Notes: a model not told the origin generated them from the sequence alone. Positions 1 to 4,972 are shown, numbered from the stretch's first letter. The stretch: DNA of 5,541 nt from an uncultured Opitutia bacterium (GCA_903868455.1 CAIPVK010000178.1:1-5541); one strand, 5' to 3'. Program-made: numbers and translations.

Positions 1-134
1 GCGTCGAGGTGCTGGTCCTTCATCTGCCGCATCTCGATCGTCTTGGTGTGCTCCAGCAGGCGGTCGGAGAGGGTCGTCTTCCCATGGTCGACATGGGCGA
101 TGATGCAGAAGTTGCGGATGAGCGGGTCGGACAC
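1..134 (-). CDS. lepA: Elongation factor 4 (LepA GTPase), N-terminal part
   Basis: This is the start of the ribosome-associated translational GTPase EF-4, which binds stalled ribosomes in the cytoplasm and is thought to promote back-translocation or ribosome biogenesis. Only 44 full codons are visible before the left edge. Residues 7-22 read RNFCIIAHVDHGKTTL, where AHVDHGKT (13-20) is the G1/P-loop. It is followed by SDRLLE and then RQMKDQHLD, the switch I lead-in typical of LepA; TypA/BipA usually has a VMDSND-type sequence there and EF-G differs more. The GTG start is chosen because AGGAGG lies 10 bases upstream and the protein then begins just before the conserved IRNF block, as in the family. 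It is transcribed away from menD, with a repeat-rich intergenic region between them. The rest of the protein (GTPase domain end, domains II-IV and C-terminal domain) lies outside the window. Confidence 0.93.
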   Translation of the reverse strand, partial: MSDPLIRNFCIIAHVDHGKTTLSDRLLEHTKTIEMRQMKDQHLD

Positions 135-144
135 GGGAAAAAGG

Positions 145-150
145 CCTCCT
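145..150 (-). promoter_or_regulatory. Strong Shine-Dalgarno sequence of lepA
   Basis: AGGAGG on the minus strand, 10 bases before the GTG codon at 134-132. It is the clearest ribosome binding site at any gene start in this window and settles the lepA start. The menD, lepB, regulator and right-edge genes lack a comparable site. Confidence 0.8.
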
Positions 151-228
151 AGGGGAAGGGCAGGGGTGGCAAAGGGCAAGGGCGAAGGGGCGGCGTAGAT
201 TTCAGATGACAGAATTCAAAGTAAAGAT

Positions 229-247
229 GGGGCGGGGGGGCAGGGGG
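229..247 (+). other. G-run block, possible G-quadruplex
   Basis: The plus strand carries runs of 4, 7 and 5 G separated by C and CA, which supplies four GGG tracts with very short loops. It overlaps the inner end of the left inverted-repeat arm and sits just before the DnaA box. More G-runs follow at about 278-282 and 318-338. Quadruplex formation is a prediction from the pattern only. Confidence 0.45.
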
Positions 248-248
248 C

Positions 249-257
249 TGTGGATAA
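249..257 (-). promoter_or_regulatory. Perfect DnaA box (TTATCCACA)
   Basis: The minus strand reads TTATCCACA, identical to the high-affinity R1-type box bound by the replication initiator DnaA. It lies in the spacer between divergent lepA and menD, inside the inverted repeat. A specific 9-mer like this is unlikely by chance in GC-rich DNA. It is alone, however: I found no second box, no AT-rich unwinding element and no dnaA or dnaN nearby. If functional, it is more likely a DnaA regulatory or titration site than an origin. Confidence 0.45.
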
Positions 258-407
258 GGTCGAAGACGAGGAAGATCGGGGGCGGATAGTGATGCGCATC
301 GACTGCCTGGGAACTTCGGGATTGGGGGCCAGCCCCGTCCCTCCCTCGCCTTGTCATCCTCCTTCGCCTGTCCCCCTCTTTACTTTGAATTCTTTCATCT
401 GATTTCC

Positions 408-420
408 GGCCCGCAGGGCC
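408..420 (+). promoter_or_regulatory. Small GC hairpin in the menD leader
   Basis: GGCCC-GCA-GGGCC is a perfect 5-base-pair stem with a 3-base loop. It lies 5 bases after the right arm of the inverted repeat and 36 bases before the chosen menD ATG. It would be in the 5' untranslated region if transcription begins upstream of it. It directly abuts a possible TTG start at 421, which is one reason not to prefer that start. Short GC stems are common in such DNA, so a function is uncertain. Confidence 0.3.
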
Positions 421-456
421 TTGCCTTCCCGCCGTCTTCCCGCTCCTCTGTGGGGG

Positions 457-2163
457 ATGCCGCGCGCCGCCTTCCAGAACACGAACGCCCTCTGGGGTGC
501 CGTGGTCGCGCGCACCCTCGCCAACCTGGGCCTGCGCCACGCCGTGGTCTCCCCGGGCTCGCGCTCGACCCCCCTGGCCGCCGCCCTGGTCGAGCAGGCC
601 GGCCTCGAGGTCACGGTCGCCTTGGACGAGCGCTCGGCCGCCTTCCACGCCCTAGGCATCGCCAAGGCCACCCGCCGCCCTGTCGTCCTCCTGTGCACCT
701 CCGGCACGGCCGCCGCGAATTACCTGCCCGCCGTGGTCGAGGCCCGCATGTCGGGCGTTCCCTTGCTCGTGCTCACCGCCGACCGCCCGCCCGAGCTGCG
801 CGAGTGCCATTCGGGGCAGACCATCCGCCAGCCCGGTATCTACGGCTCACACGTCGTCTGGGAGGCCGAGCTCGCCGTGCCGGAAGCCGACCTCGGTCTC
901 CTGCGGCACGCGCGCCAGACGTTCGTGGACGCCTGGCAGCGCGCCCAAGGCCCGGTCGCCGGCCCGGTGCATCTCAACCTTCCTTTCCGAGACCCCTTGC
1001 CGCCACATGTCCCGCTGAAGGGCTTCCGCGCGCCCAAGGGCCTCGACCTCGGCCCCTTCTGTGCCGTGCCCGCCGTCCCGCGCGTCCTGACCGGCGTCCG
1101 CCCCGCCGAGGTCGTCCGCCTGCTCGGCGCCGCCCGCCGCGGCGTGATTGTCGTCGGTCCGCACGCGCCAGCCGACCGCGTGGCCTTTGCCCGCGGCGTG
1201 CGCGAGCTCGCCGGCCTGACGGGTTGGCCCGTGTTGGCCGACGCCGCCGGGACCTTGCGCGGCGACCTCGCCGGGCAGGACTGCCTCGTCACCGCCTACG
1301 ACCGCATCCTGCGCGACCCCAAGGTGGCCAAGGCCTTCCGGCCGGACGCGGTGGTCCGCCTCGGCGACCTGCCGGTGAGCAAGGTCCTGCGTTCCTGGCT
1401 CGCCGAGGCCGACGTCCCGACCGTCCTCCTCGACCGTCCCGGCGCCAACACCGATCCCGCGCACGCCCGCTGGGTGCGGCTCGACGCCGCGCTCGCGCCG
1501 GGCGGCCTCGGCGGGGGTGTCGCGACCACGGCCCTGCAGAAGGCCTGGGCCAAGGCCGAACGCGCGGCCGTACGCCGCCTCGACGCCGCGGCCAGCGTCG
1601 CCTGGCCCTTCGAGGGCCGGGTGATCCCGCTCCTCGAGGAGGCGCTCGGCGCCGAGGACCGGCTCGTCGTCGCGTCGTCCATGCCCATCCGCGACCTCGA
1701 GGCCTTCTGGCGCCCCTCCGGACCCGGACCCGAGGTGCTCTGCAACCGCGGCGCCAACGGGATCGACGGCCTGGTCTCGACCGCGCTCGGCGCCGCGCGC
1801 GACGGACGGCGCACGGTCCTGCTCTGCGGCGACCTCGCCTTCCTTCACGACGGCAACGCGCTGTTGCTCGCCGCCGGTTTCCGTGGCCGCCTCACCGTCG
1901 TCGTGGTGAACAACGCGGGGGGCGGCATCTTCAACCACCTGCCCGTCGCCGCCTCGCCGCATTTCGAGCGTCTTTGGGGCACGGAGCAGCGGGCCGATAT
2001 CGGCAAGCTGTGCGGTGCCTTCGCCGTCCCCCACGTTGCCGTCCGCGACTGGTCGCACCTGCGCCGCGAGCTCGCCCTGGATCGTCCGGGCGTCCGCGTC
2101 CTCGAGGTGCGGACTGATCGCGCGCGCGACGCCGCGCATCGCCTGCGCGCCTTCAGGGGCTGA
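457..2163 (+). CDS. menD: SEPHCHC synthase (menaquinone biosynthesis, MenD)
   Basis: MenD is a thiamine-diphosphate and Mg-dependent cytoplasmic enzyme. It joins isochorismate with the succinic semialdehyde unit from 2-oxoglutarate, releasing CO2, in an early step of classical menaquinone (vitamin K2) synthesis. The 568 residues are close to the E. coli length of about 556. Visible motifs in order are PGSRSTP (33-39), DER with the cofactor-activating Glu (57-59), TSGTAAAN (81-88), TADRPPEL (107-114), QTIRQPG (121-127), NRGANGIDG (430-438), the diphosphate/Mg motif GDLAFLHDGNAL (458-469) and VVVNNAGGGIF (482-492). All are intact. ATG at 457 is preferred over an in-frame TTG at 421 because the family begins near QNTNALW and the extra 12 residues look like read-through of leader sequence. 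Neither start has a good Shine-Dalgarno sequence. No other men genes are adjacent. Long frames on both strands overlapping it are shadows caused by high GC. Confidence 0.96.
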   Translation: MPRAAFQNTNALWGAVVARTLANLGLRHAVVSPGSRSTPLAAALVEQAGLEVTVALDERSAAFHALGIAKATRRPVVLLCTSGTAAANYLPAVVEARMSGVPLLVLTADRPPELRECHSGQTIRQPGIYGSHVVWEAELAVPEADLGLLRHARQTFVDAWQRAQGPVAGPVHLNLPFRDPLPPHVPLKGFRAPKGLDLGPFCAVPAVPRVLTGVRPAEVVRLLGAARRGVIVVGPHAPADRVAFARGVRELAGLTGWPVLADAAGTLRGDLAGQDCLVTAYDRILRDPKVAKAFRPDAVVRLGDLPVSKVLRSWLAEADVPTVLLDRPGANTDPAHARWVRLDAALAPGGLGGGVATTALQKAWAKAERAAVRRLDAAASVAWPFEGRVIPLLEEALGAEDRLVVASSMPIRDLEAFWRPSGPGPEVLCNRGANGIDGLVSTALGAARDGRRTVLLCGDLAFLHDGNALLLAAGFRGRLTVVVVNNAGGGIFNHLPVAASPHFERLWGTEQRADIGKLCGAFAVPHVAVRDWSHLRRELALDRPGVRVLEVRTDRARDAAHRLRAFRG

Positions 2164-2191
2164 GAGGCGCGGATTCCAAGGACAAGGATAG

Positions 2192-2223
2192 GGAGGAGGC
2201 GGAGGATTCGGAGGAGGCGTAGG
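2192..2223 (+). repeat. Purine-rich direct repeat, copy A
   Basis: A 32-base purine-rich unit centred on GGCGGAGGATTCGGAGGAGG. It matches copy B at 2365-2396 in the same orientation at 29 of 32 bases. The copies are 173 bases apart, on either side of the pyrimidine block. The similarity goes beyond simple GGA repetition because the ATTCGG interruption is shared. Confidence 0.7.
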
Positions 2224-2227
2224 AGGC

Positions 2228-2256
2228 GGAGGATGTGGAGGAATCGGTCATCCTCC
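2228..2256 (+). terminator. Hairpin after menD, possible terminator
   Basis: GGAGGATG (2228-2235) pairs perfectly with CATCCTCC (2249-2256) over a 13-base loop. The overlapping segment 2229-2239 can instead pair with 2311-2321 as an 11-base perfect inverted repeat, so two exclusive folds are possible. There is no U-tract after either, so an intrinsic terminator is not shown. Position downstream of menD is the main argument. Confidence 0.3.
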
Positions 2257-2364
2257 TCGGCATCGCATCGCCCTTGCGTGTCGTCCAAATCCTCCGGCTC
2301 CCCGTCCGCGTCCACATCCTCGTCATCCTCGGTGTTCGGAGGATTCGTACGAGGCGGAGGAAGC

Positions 2365-2396
2365 GGAGGAGGCGGAAGATTCGGAGGAGGTGGAGG
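2365..2396 (+). repeat. Purine-rich direct repeat, copy B
   Basis: Second copy of the 32-base unit at 2192-2223, with three substitutions. Together the two copies and their surroundings hold five exact AGGAGG hexamers on the plus strand (2194, 2212, 2221, 2367, 2385), although none leads into a believable gene. Confidence 0.7.
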
Positions 2397-2443
2397 GTGA
2401 CCTATTTCTCTATAACCTCCGTATCCTTGCCTTGTGAATCCTT

Positions 2444-2458
2444 GCGCGCAACGCGCGC
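2444..2458. terminator. GC hairpin near the lepB stop, possible terminator
   Basis: GCGCGC-AAC-GCGCGC is a 6-base-pair stem with a 3-base loop, beginning 9 bases past the lepB stop codon in the direction of lepB transcription. It reads equally on both strands and could end lepB or menD transcription. No T-run follows on either strand, so this is a weak candidate. Confidence 0.35.
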
Positions 2459-2467
2459 TCCGCGCCC

Positions 2468-3787
2468 TCAGCGTGCGACTCCCCAGCGGCTCGTGAACGG
2501 GTAGATGATGACGAAGGCCGGCCCCACGGCGTCGTCGCGCGGGACCTCGCCCCAGCCGCGCGAGTCGTAGCTATTGGAAGAGTTGTCGCCCATCGCGAAG
2601 TAGCCGCGGTCCGAGATCCGCCGGGGCATCTCGAGCGGCATGGCGTCGTGCGGCGAGCAGCGGGGCAGGTAGCCGAAGTAGTTCCGGTCGGCGGCCTTGG
2701 CGTTGTTGAGCCCGATCGGCGAGCCTGCGGGCGTCTCCGGCTGCCCGAGCCGGCTCAACTGGCCGTCGGCCAGCGCGAGCGTGTCGCCGGGCAGGCCCAC
2801 CAGCCGCTTGATGTAATACTGCTCCCCGCCGCGCCGCAGCTCGGGGATGTTGCCCGTGCGGAAGACAAAGGGATCGCCGACCTCCGGGGCGACGAAGTGG
2901 TAGCGCATCTTGTCGACGAAGAGCATGTCGCCCGTGAGGATGTCGAAGTTGACCACGGGCTCGCCCGCCTGGGCGACGCGGCCCGTGCGGACGTAGGCCT
3001 GGCCGCCGATGCGGACGACCCGGTCCTCCGCCTGCGCGCGCTCCATCGCGCGCGACCAGCGCTCCGCTTCCGAGAAGGGCAGGGCGGCCTCCGCGGTGAA
3101 GAAGGTGCGCAGGTAGACGCCGCGCATCCCGAACTCGTCCGGGACGCGCACGCCGACCTCGCCCGTCTCCCCGATGCGCAGGGTGTGGATGCGGTCCACG
3201 CCGCGCAGGAGCCCCGTGCCGAGGATGCCGCCGTCCGGCACCTGGCGGCCCGGCACCGGCTCGAGCCCGGCCAGCGTGGCCTGCACGGGGATGAGCACCT
3301 CGCCCGAGCGGGGGCTCTCCGGCGCCACGGTCTTGCTCCACTGCGTGAGCTTGCCCCAGCCGCGCTCGAGCAGGTTGGGGACGGGCTCCGAGGGGGCGCG
3401 CACCTCGGCGGTCATGCCGTGGTAGGTGGGCCACATGGAGTTCGTCGGGATCTTGAAGGGCTGCAGGAAGAAGCTGCGGATGCCGCCGGCGACGATGGCG
3501 GCGAGCACGATCATCTCGGTCCAATCCGTCCCGACCGTCACGGGGTAGACCTTGCCGCCGACCTTCGTCAGGTGGAGGTGGAGGGGCTCTGCCGCGGCGT
3601 TGAGGGCCTCGGGGGCGAGGGGCTTGGCCTTGGCGGCCCCCTTGAGGCCGTCCCGCAGCCGCCGCAGCTCGGCGAGGTCGCCGGCGGGTAGGATGTCCTG
3701 CCGGAGCGACTCGACCTTGTCGGCCATCTCGATGAGGCCCTTTGCCTGCTTGCGCAGGCCGCGGTTGCGATACCAGGTCGTCAGCAT
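2468..3787 (-). CDS. lepB: Signal peptidase I (leader peptidase), long form
   Basis: A membrane serine/lysine protease (family S26) that removes signal peptides from exported proteins on the outer face of the inner membrane. The 439 residues are longer than E. coli LepB (about 324). Residues 1-88 are a hydrophilic, probably helical cytoplasmic part. One membrane segment lies at about 91-108 (MIVLAAIVAGGIRSFFLQ). Box B follows as IPTNSMWPT with the predicted nucleophile Ser117. The strand GDMLFVDKM is at 286-294, box D YYIKRLVGLPGDT holds the predicted general base Lys327, and box E GDNSSNSYDSRGWGEVP is at 400-416. In E. coli the GDFILVEKF strand follows box B almost directly; here about 160 residues (roughly 125-284) are inserted. 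ATG at 3787 is the first start after an in-frame stop; Met21 is an alternative. Its Shine-Dalgarno is weak. It lies 41 bases after the regulator gene on the same strand, so they may be cotranscribed. Confidence 0.94.
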   Translation of the reverse strand: MLTTWYRNRGLRKQAKGLIEMADKVESLRQDILPAGDLAELRRLRDGLKGAAKAKPLAPEALNAAAEPLHLHLTKVGGKVYPVTVGTDWTEMIVLAAIVAGGIRSFFLQPFKIPTNSMWPTYHGMTAEVRAPSEPVPNLLERGWGKLTQWSKTVAPESPRSGEVLIPVQATLAGLEPVPGRQVPDGGILGTGLLRGVDRIHTLRIGETGEVGVRVPDEFGMRGVYLRTFFTAEAALPFSEAERWSRAMERAQAEDRVVRIGGQAYVRTGRVAQAGEPVVNFDILTGDMLFVDKMRYHFVAPEVGDPFVFRTGNIPELRRGGEQYYIKRLVGLPGDTLALADGQLSRLGQPETPAGSPIGLNNAKAADRNYFGYLPRCSPHDAMPLEMPRRISDRGYFAMGDNSSNSYDSRGWGEVPRDDAVGPAFVIIYPFTSRWGVAR

Positions 3788-3828
3788 GCCTTGGGCATAG
3801 TCCCGAGGCCCGCCCGCCTAAAGCCAAA

Positions 3829-4905
3829 TCAAGGCGCCCTGCCCACGCTCTCGCCCGGAGACCAGGTCTTCAGGGCCAGCTGGGTCATGCGGTCCGGGTC
3901 CACCTTGCCCGAGCGCAACCAGCGCAGGATGCCGTCGGCGAACGCGCTTTCCGGGATGACGAAGTGGGCCGGCGGGGGCAGCACATGGCGCAGGTCGGGG
4001 GAGTGGGAGGCGCAGGCCATGGACACATTCGTCGGCACCCTGATCCCGGCGGCGCCGAGGGCCGTGAGCGTCATGAGGTAGTCCTCCCATTGGATCGTGA
4101 GGACGGCGGTCGCGCCGAGGGAGCGGACGGCCTCGACGACGGCCTTGCCGCGAAGCTTGGCCGGGCCCTCCGGGATATGCCGGACCCAGCGCTCGCGCAT
4201 GAGGGTGGCGGCGTCCAAGCCGAGCTCCTGCGCCAGCTTGTCGGAGAGCAAGCGCACGCCCTCGGCGTTGGGCGAGTGCAGCAGGATGAGCAGCCTGCGG
4301 TGACCCTTGGCCAGCAGCTCCCGGATCATCACGTCGACCAGCCGGCCCATCCTGACCGCCAGCTTGCGGCCCTTGCCGCTGGTGTCGCGCGAGCCGACGA
4401 GGAGGCTTGGAAGCCCGTGCGCATCCGCCCAATCCAGGAGGGTCTGGTTGCCCCGGATGAAGGCCAGGTGCGAGGGGGCCGTCTGCTCGAGGAGCCGGTC
4501 CCACTTGGCCAGGGGCTTGGTCCGGCCCGCGAAATCCAGCCGCTCGAACCGGTAGGCCGTGTCGGTCTTGGCCAGCCGCTCCCTCAGGAGGTCGAGCACC
4601 CGGAAATCGGCTCCCGTGAGCCCGCCGTGGCCCGTGTCCGCGATGACCAGCAACAGGTTCCGTACCTTGCGCGACTTGCGCGGCTTCGTGCCGATGGCGT
4701 AGGATCGGGTGCCGTCACCCTTGACCAGCTCCCCGGTGCGGCTCAGCGCCTTGAGGGCCTGGAGCAACGGCGGGATGCTGATCCCCATCTGGACGGCGAG
4801 CTTGCGGATCGGGGGGAGCTTGGAAGCCCAGGCTCCCTCGAGGATGAGGGTTCGCAGGGATTGCTCGGCCTGCTCCGCCACGCTCAGGCGCCGCAAGGGA
4901 TTCAT
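3829..4905 (-). CDS. GntR/LacI hybrid transcription regulator (AraR-like architecture)
   Basis: A cytoplasmic DNA-binding regulator of 358 residues, a length similar to B. subtilis AraR. Residues about 8-71 form a GntR-type winged helix-turn-helix: LPPIRKLAVQMGIS (30-43) aligns with the usual LPSxRxLAxxLGVS, and GELVKGDGTRSYAI (58-71) is the wing. Residues about 81-345 resemble the LacI/periplasmic-binding sensor fold, with RNLLLVIADTGHGG at the first strand, ELLAKGHRRLLILLHSP at the domain hinge, and LGAAGIRVPTNVSMACASHS matching the LacI-family GLRVPEDVSLVGFDDS block. The ligand is unknown; related proteins sense sugars, but no sugar-use gene is visible here. The recognition helix is unusual in reading SIPPLLQAL, with two prolines where SRTTVREAL-like residues are normal. 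A palindrome 49 bases upstream of the ATG may be its operator. The ATG at 4905 fits the domain start, without a strong Shine-Dalgarno sequence. Confidence 0.85.
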   Translation of the reverse strand: MNPLRRLSVAEQAEQSLRTLILEGAWASKLPPIRKLAVQMGISIPPLLQALKALSRTGELVKGDGTRSYAIGTKPRKSRKVRNLLLVIADTGHGGLTGADFRVLDLLRERLAKTDTAYRFERLDFAGRTKPLAKWDRLLEQTAPSHLAFIRGNQTLLDWADAHGLPSLLVGSRDTSGKGRKLAVRMGRLVDVMIRELLAKGHRRLLILLHSPNAEGVRLLSDKLAQELGLDAATLMRERWVRHIPEGPAKLRGKAVVEAVRSLGATAVLTIQWEDYLMTLTALGAAGIRVPTNVSMACASHSPDLRHVLPPPAHFVIPESAFADGILRWLRSGKVDPDRMTQLALKTWSPGESVGRAP

Positions 4906-4915
4906 GGCTCGGCCT

Positions 4916-4944
4916 AGCCTACCCCGGGCGCTCCCTTGCGTCCA
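4916..4944 (-). promoter_or_regulatory. Possible sigma-70 promoter of the regulator
   Basis: On the minus strand, TGGACG (4944-4939) and TAGGCT (4921-4916) are separated by 17 bases, each matching four of six consensus bases. Transcription would begin only a few bases before the ATG at 4905, which would fit the absence of a Shine-Dalgarno sequence. The matches are modest. Confidence 0.3.
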
Positions 4945-4953
4945 GCCCCCGTC

Positions 4954-4972
4954 TGTTCATCACTTTTGAACA
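4954..4972. promoter_or_regulatory. Perfect 6-7-6 dyad, candidate operator
   Basis: TGTTCA (4954-4959) and TGAACA (4967-4972) are exact reverse complements around the 7-base spacer TCACTTT. The site is A/T-rich in an otherwise very GC-rich spacer and lies between the divergent regulator and right-edge genes. Dimeric GntR and LacI regulators bind such dyads and often regulate their own genes, so binding by the adjacent regulator is the natural inference, though unproven. It lies upstream of both guessed promoters. Confidence 0.6.

Larger units (their letters stand above)
202..402. repeat. 31-base inverted repeat flanking a 139-base spacer (lepA-menD)
   Basis: The left arm (202-232) and the right arm (372-402) are reverse complements at 29 of 31 positions. 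The mismatches are at 210 versus 394 and at 228 versus 376. Both arms contain AGAATTCAAAGTAAAGA on one strand or the other, with GAATTC in the middle and a run of four G or C at the inner end. The arms are much richer in A/T than the surrounding DNA, so they stand out by composition as well as by pairing. Read outwards, each arm presents the same sequence (TTTACTTTGAATTCT, then CATCTGA) towards its gene, lepA on one side and menD on the other. It may be a paired regulatory element for two divergent promoters, the ends of a small non-autonomous mobile element, or a large transcribed hairpin. I cannot tell which. No target-site duplication is visible. Confidence 0.85.
135..456. other. Divergent lepA-menD intergenic region (322 bases)
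   Basis: No convincing gene lies here; reading frames that cross it are extensions of frames antisense to menD. It must hold the promoters of both lepA and menD, but I could not place a good -35/-10 pair. A TTGTCA hexamer at 351-356 points towards menD but has no matching -10 at normal spacing. The region holds a long inverted repeat (202-402), a G-run block (229-247), a DnaA box (249-257), a 10-base palindrome GATGCGCATC (291-300) and a small hairpin just before menD (408-420). Confidence 0.75.
2171..2441. repeat. Element bounded by 26-base imperfect inverted repeats
   Basis: The left arm (2171-2196) and the reverse complement of the right arm (2416-2441) share GGATTC, CAAGG, CAAGGATA and GGAGG in the same order. 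They differ by two compensating one-base insertions and one substitution. The arms enclose the purine/pyrimidine blocks, so the whole 271-base stretch looks like one unit sitting between the two convergent genes: it begins 8 bases after the menD stop and ends 26 bases before the lepB stop. There is no room for a transposase. A miniature non-autonomous element or an intergenic repeat family is the simplest reading. I see no clear target duplication. The right part, ATTTCTCTATAACCTCCGTA and onward, differs in composition from the inner blocks. Confidence 0.65.
2164..2467. other. Convergent menD-lepB spacer of low-complexity repeats (304 bases)
   Basis: No supported gene. The plus strand is purine-rich (about 2171-2248), switches to pyrimidine-rich (about 2249-2335), and returns to purine-rich (about 2336-2398), built from degenerate GGAGGA/GGCGGA-type units. 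One minus-strand frame inside it reads as an acidic, D/E-rich peptide and one plus-strand frame as an arginine-rich one. Both are what triplet-like repeats give in any frame, and neither has a family match I recognise. As the 3' region of two convergent genes, it must also hold their transcription ends. Confidence 0.75.

Noticed and set aside
202..402. Replication origin in the lepA-menD spacer
   Set aside because: Only one DnaA box, no AT-rich unwinding region, and no dnaA, dnaN or other origin-linked gene in view.
421..456. Upstream TTG start for menD adding 12 residues
   Set aside because: The extra residues do not match the family N-terminus, and the TTG directly abuts a GC hairpin with no Shine-Dalgarno sequence.
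351..2139. Long open frames overlapping menD on both strands, including one of 430 codons on the minus strand (847-2139) and one of 588 codons on the plus strand
   Set aside because: They are Arg/Pro/Gly- or Ala/Gly-rich with no motif, while menD in the remaining frame has all family motifs. High GC removes stop codons from the other frames.
2401..2416. TATAAC after the purine block as a plus-strand promoter -10
   Set aside because: No -35 hexamer at a suitable distance and no plus-strand gene downstream; lepB runs the other way.
2171..2441. CRISPR array or tandem repeat array
   Set aside because: Only two near-identical 32-base copies 173 bases apart, with no regular spacing, no unique spacers of constant length and no cas gene.
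2235..2504. Small plus-strand frame encoding an arginine-rich peptide, and an acidic D/E-rich minus-strand frame around 2250-2340
   Set aside because: Both are direct translations of degenerate GGA/GAT-type repeats and change character with the strand switches. The plus-strand one also runs into the lepB 3' end.
3782..3799. Six-codon frame (MPKAC) overlapping the lepB start
   Set aside because: It overlaps the lepB ATG by chance geometry and has no ribosome binding site. An attenuating upstream frame cannot be supported from the sequence.
2571..4917. Long frames opposite or overlapping lepB and the regulator (for example 2648-3691 and 3742-4917 on the plus strand)
   Set aside because: Low-complexity translations with no recognisable domain, fully shadowing two well-supported genes.
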